From NCBI GenBank assembly GCA_026461075.1, contig JAPJNH010000053.1:1-46727 (forward strand): a DNA stretch of 46,727 bases, read 5' to 3'. The stretch comes from Chitinophagales bacterium (GTDB taxonomy: Bacteria; Bacteroidota; Bacteroidia; Chitinophagales; CAIODY01). Shown here one piece after another: positions 45,083-46,727 of the stretch; positions within the stretch are counted from its first letter, which is position 1, and each line of letters begins with the position of its first letter. Under the pieces are notes generated by a model that ran no database searches, was not told the origin of the DNA, and was given only the letters and a program-made list of their open reading frames with translations. A program made the position numbers and the translations under genes.

Positions 45083-46727
45083 TTAATTATTCACCATCTT
45101 CACCATGCGTTGCAAATAGGCTTCTGCTTGTTGCAGATTGCTGATACTCTTCACCGTGATAATTAAATGACGCTCGCTTTGTTTCATGCCAGCGCGACTG
45201 CCTTCGCTTTGAATGAAGGCCATAGTTTTCATGAACTGTTCTGTTTCGAAGAACTTATTATCTTTCTCAGAGATGAAATAACCACGCATAATATTATCCT
45301 TCAGCTGAATACGTTCAAAGCCTAAAGATGTAGCACTCCAACGTACGCGTACCGCTTCAAATAATTCAAATACACTCGCTGGGATTGGTCCGAAACGATC
45401 TTTCAATGCCGCTTCAAAAGCTCGTAATGCCGCTTCATTCGCTACATCGTCCAATTGTCTATAAAGCTGTAAACGCTCCGCAATTGAATTGACGTAGTCG
45501 TCTGGAATTAACATCTCCGTATCTGTTTCAATCGCGCATTCACGAACGTAAGGTCCTAACAAAGAATCGGTATTGCTATCCGCAAAGAGCTCTTTGAATT
45601 CACCTGCTTTTAGTTCGCGTATCGCTTCATCCAAAATCTTGTGATACATTTCAAAACCGATCTCCGTGATGAAACCGCTTTGTTCGCCACCAAGCAAATT
45701 CCCTGCTCCACGAATGTCTAGGTCGCGCATCGAAATCTGGAAGCCACTTCCAAGGTCGCTGAACTGTTCAATCGTTTGTAAGCGACGGCGTCCTTCTGGC
45801 GTAAGCACGTGCATCGGCGGCGCAATCAAGAAGCAGTAGGCTTTCTTGTTATTTCTTCCTACACGGCCACGTAGCTGATGTAAATCGCTCAAGCCATGGT
45901 GATGCGCATGATTGATGATAATCGTATTTGCATTGGTAATATCCAAACCACTCTCTACAATATTCGTACAAACCAAGACATCATATTCTCTGTTGATGAA
46001 GCTCATCATACGTTGTTCGAGGGTTTCTCCATCCATCTGACCGTGGGCTACGCCTACTTCAAAACCAGGACAAGCTTTGCGAATCATTTCCGCCATTTCT
46101 CCAATGTCTTGCACTTTATTATGGATGAAATAAACCTGTCCGCCACGATACACTTCATTTTCAATAGCGCCTTTGATGAGCTCTATATCGAAGGTGCAGA
46201 CGCGTGTTTCAACAGGCTGCCTATTTGGTGGAGGCGTATGTATGACACTTAAGTCACGTGCACCCATCATACTAAACTGTAGCGTCCTCGGTATCGGCGT
46301 TGCAGTCAATGTCAAGGTATCGACATTCGTTTTGATGAGTTTCAATTTATCTTTCGCAGCCACGCCAAATTTTTGTTCTTCATCAATAATCATCAAGCCC
46401 AAATCTTTGTACTTCACTTTATTGCTGAGTAACATGTGGGTGCCGACAAGGATATCCACTTTTCCTTCTGCCAGACGTTCTATCGTTTCCTTTTGTTGCT
46501 TCGTAGTTTTGAAACGATTCAAGTATTCGATGGTACAAGGGAATTCCTTCAATCGTTCGCTAAATGTTTTTGCATGTTGCATGGCGAGGATTGTTGTCGG
46601 TACGAGTACCGCAACTTGTTTACCATCCGTTACTGCCTTGAAGGCAGCTCTGATAGCCACTTCTGTTTTACCGAAGCCCACGTCTCCGCAAACTAAACGA
46701 TCCATTGGAAATGGCTTTTCCATATCC
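45083..46727 (-). CDS. mfd: Transcription-repair coupling factor Mfd, C-terminal part (partial)
   Basis: The C-terminal 548 or so residues of Mfd, the ATPase that removes RNA polymerase stalled at DNA damage and recruits UvrA. Only the translocase and C-terminal domains are in the window; the 5' end lies beyond 46727. Visible motifs: Walker A GDVGFGKTEVA, Walker B DEEQKFG, TATPIPRTL, and the helicase C block GLDITNANTIIINHAHHHGLSDLHQLRGRVGR, then the TRCF domain. It converges with gldC across a 74-base repeat-bearing gap. Confidence 0.96.
   Translation of the reverse strand, partial: DMEKPFPMDRLVCGDVGFGKTEVAIRAAFKAVTDGKQVAVLVPTTILAMQHAKTFSERLKEFPCTIEYLNRFKTTKQQKETIERLAEGKVDILVGTHMLLSNKVKYKDLGLMIIDEEQKFGVAAKDKLKLIKTNVDTLTLTATPIPRTLQFSMMGARDLSVIHTPPPNRQPVETRVCTFDIELIKGAIENEVYRGGQVYFIHNKVQDIGEMAEMIRKACPGFEVGVAHGQMDGETLEQRMMSFINREYDVLVCTNIVESGLDITNANTIIINHAHHHGLSDLHQLRGRVGRNNKKAYCFLIAPPMHVLTPEGRRRLQTIEQFSDLGSGFQISMRDLDIRGAGNLLGGEQSGFITEIGFEMYHKILDEAIRELKAGEFKELFADSNTDSLLGPYVRECAIETDTEMLIPDDYVNSIAERLQLYRQLDDVANEAALRAFEAALKDRFGPIPASVFELFEAVRVRWSATSLGFERIQLKDNIMRGYFISEKDNKFFETEQFMKTMAFIQSEGSRAGMKQSERHLIITVKSISNLQQAEAYLQRMVKMVNN

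Overview
The window is chromosomal DNA from a member of the Bacteroidota. Three kinds of evidence point there: type IX secretion and gliding genes (a PorV-like porin, PorP/SprF, a PorE-like OmpA protein, GldC), phylum-typical hypothetical families (DUF4290 beside murA, DUF4292 beside lptC, DUF1015), and many copies of the phylum's -7 promoter element TAnnTTTG in front of genes. The order Chitinophagales is possible, but I cannot fix genus or species. Coding density is high and no gene-free stretch exceeds 300 bases.

Layout. 1-579: 3' end of 23S rRNA, 5S rRNA and the rRNA operon terminator. 627-1580: a SerA-like D-2-hydroxyacid dehydrogenase. 1588-10598: a three-gene unit with its own promoter and terminator: large TonB-dependent receptor, 1330-residue secreted protein with a C-terminal type IX-like sorting domain, PorV-family porin. 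10618-13905: greA, a HIT protein and a second TonB receptor. 13923-19323: DUF1015 protein, a SET-domain methyltransferase-like protein, a TetA-like MFS transporter, a flippase and a YgiD-type dioxygenase. 19341-29315: a secreted protein of unknown function, a candidate small RNA, an M1 metallopeptidase, an Ig-like lipoprotein, an RND/MMPL transporter and an M32 carboxypeptidase. 29416-34373: PorP/SprF plus PorE-like OmpA protein, then DUF4292 lipoprotein and LptC. 34370-40750: murA, DUF4290, aspS, rodA, then yceD-rpmF. 40863-46727: plsX, an outer-membrane barrel, a PaaG-like hydratase/isomerase, an EnvC-like degenerate LytM protein, gldC, and the C-terminal part of mfd, which runs off the end.

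How the genes fit together. Most of the window serves the cell envelope: outer-membrane uptake (two TonB receptors), surface secretion and gliding (PorV, PorP, PorE-like, GldC), LPS export (LptC), peptidoglycan synthesis and remodelling (MurA, RodA, EnvC-like) and phospholipid precursor supply (PlsX). The rest is translation and genome maintenance (rRNA, GreA, AspRS, L32, YceD, Mfd).

Two sequence-level themes stand out. First, about fifteen TAnnTTTG-like -7 boxes mark transcription-unit starts. In several cases exactly four bases separate the box from the start codon, which predicts leaderless mRNAs. In five other genes the last TTG of the box mimics an upstream start codon, so I moved those starts to the next ATG. 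Second, a free-standing promoter-terminator pair at 21256-21344 suggests a small RNA of about 75 nt. Functional variants worth noting are MurA with Asp in place of the catalytic Cys, an L32 without cysteines, and a LytM domain that has lost its metal ligands.
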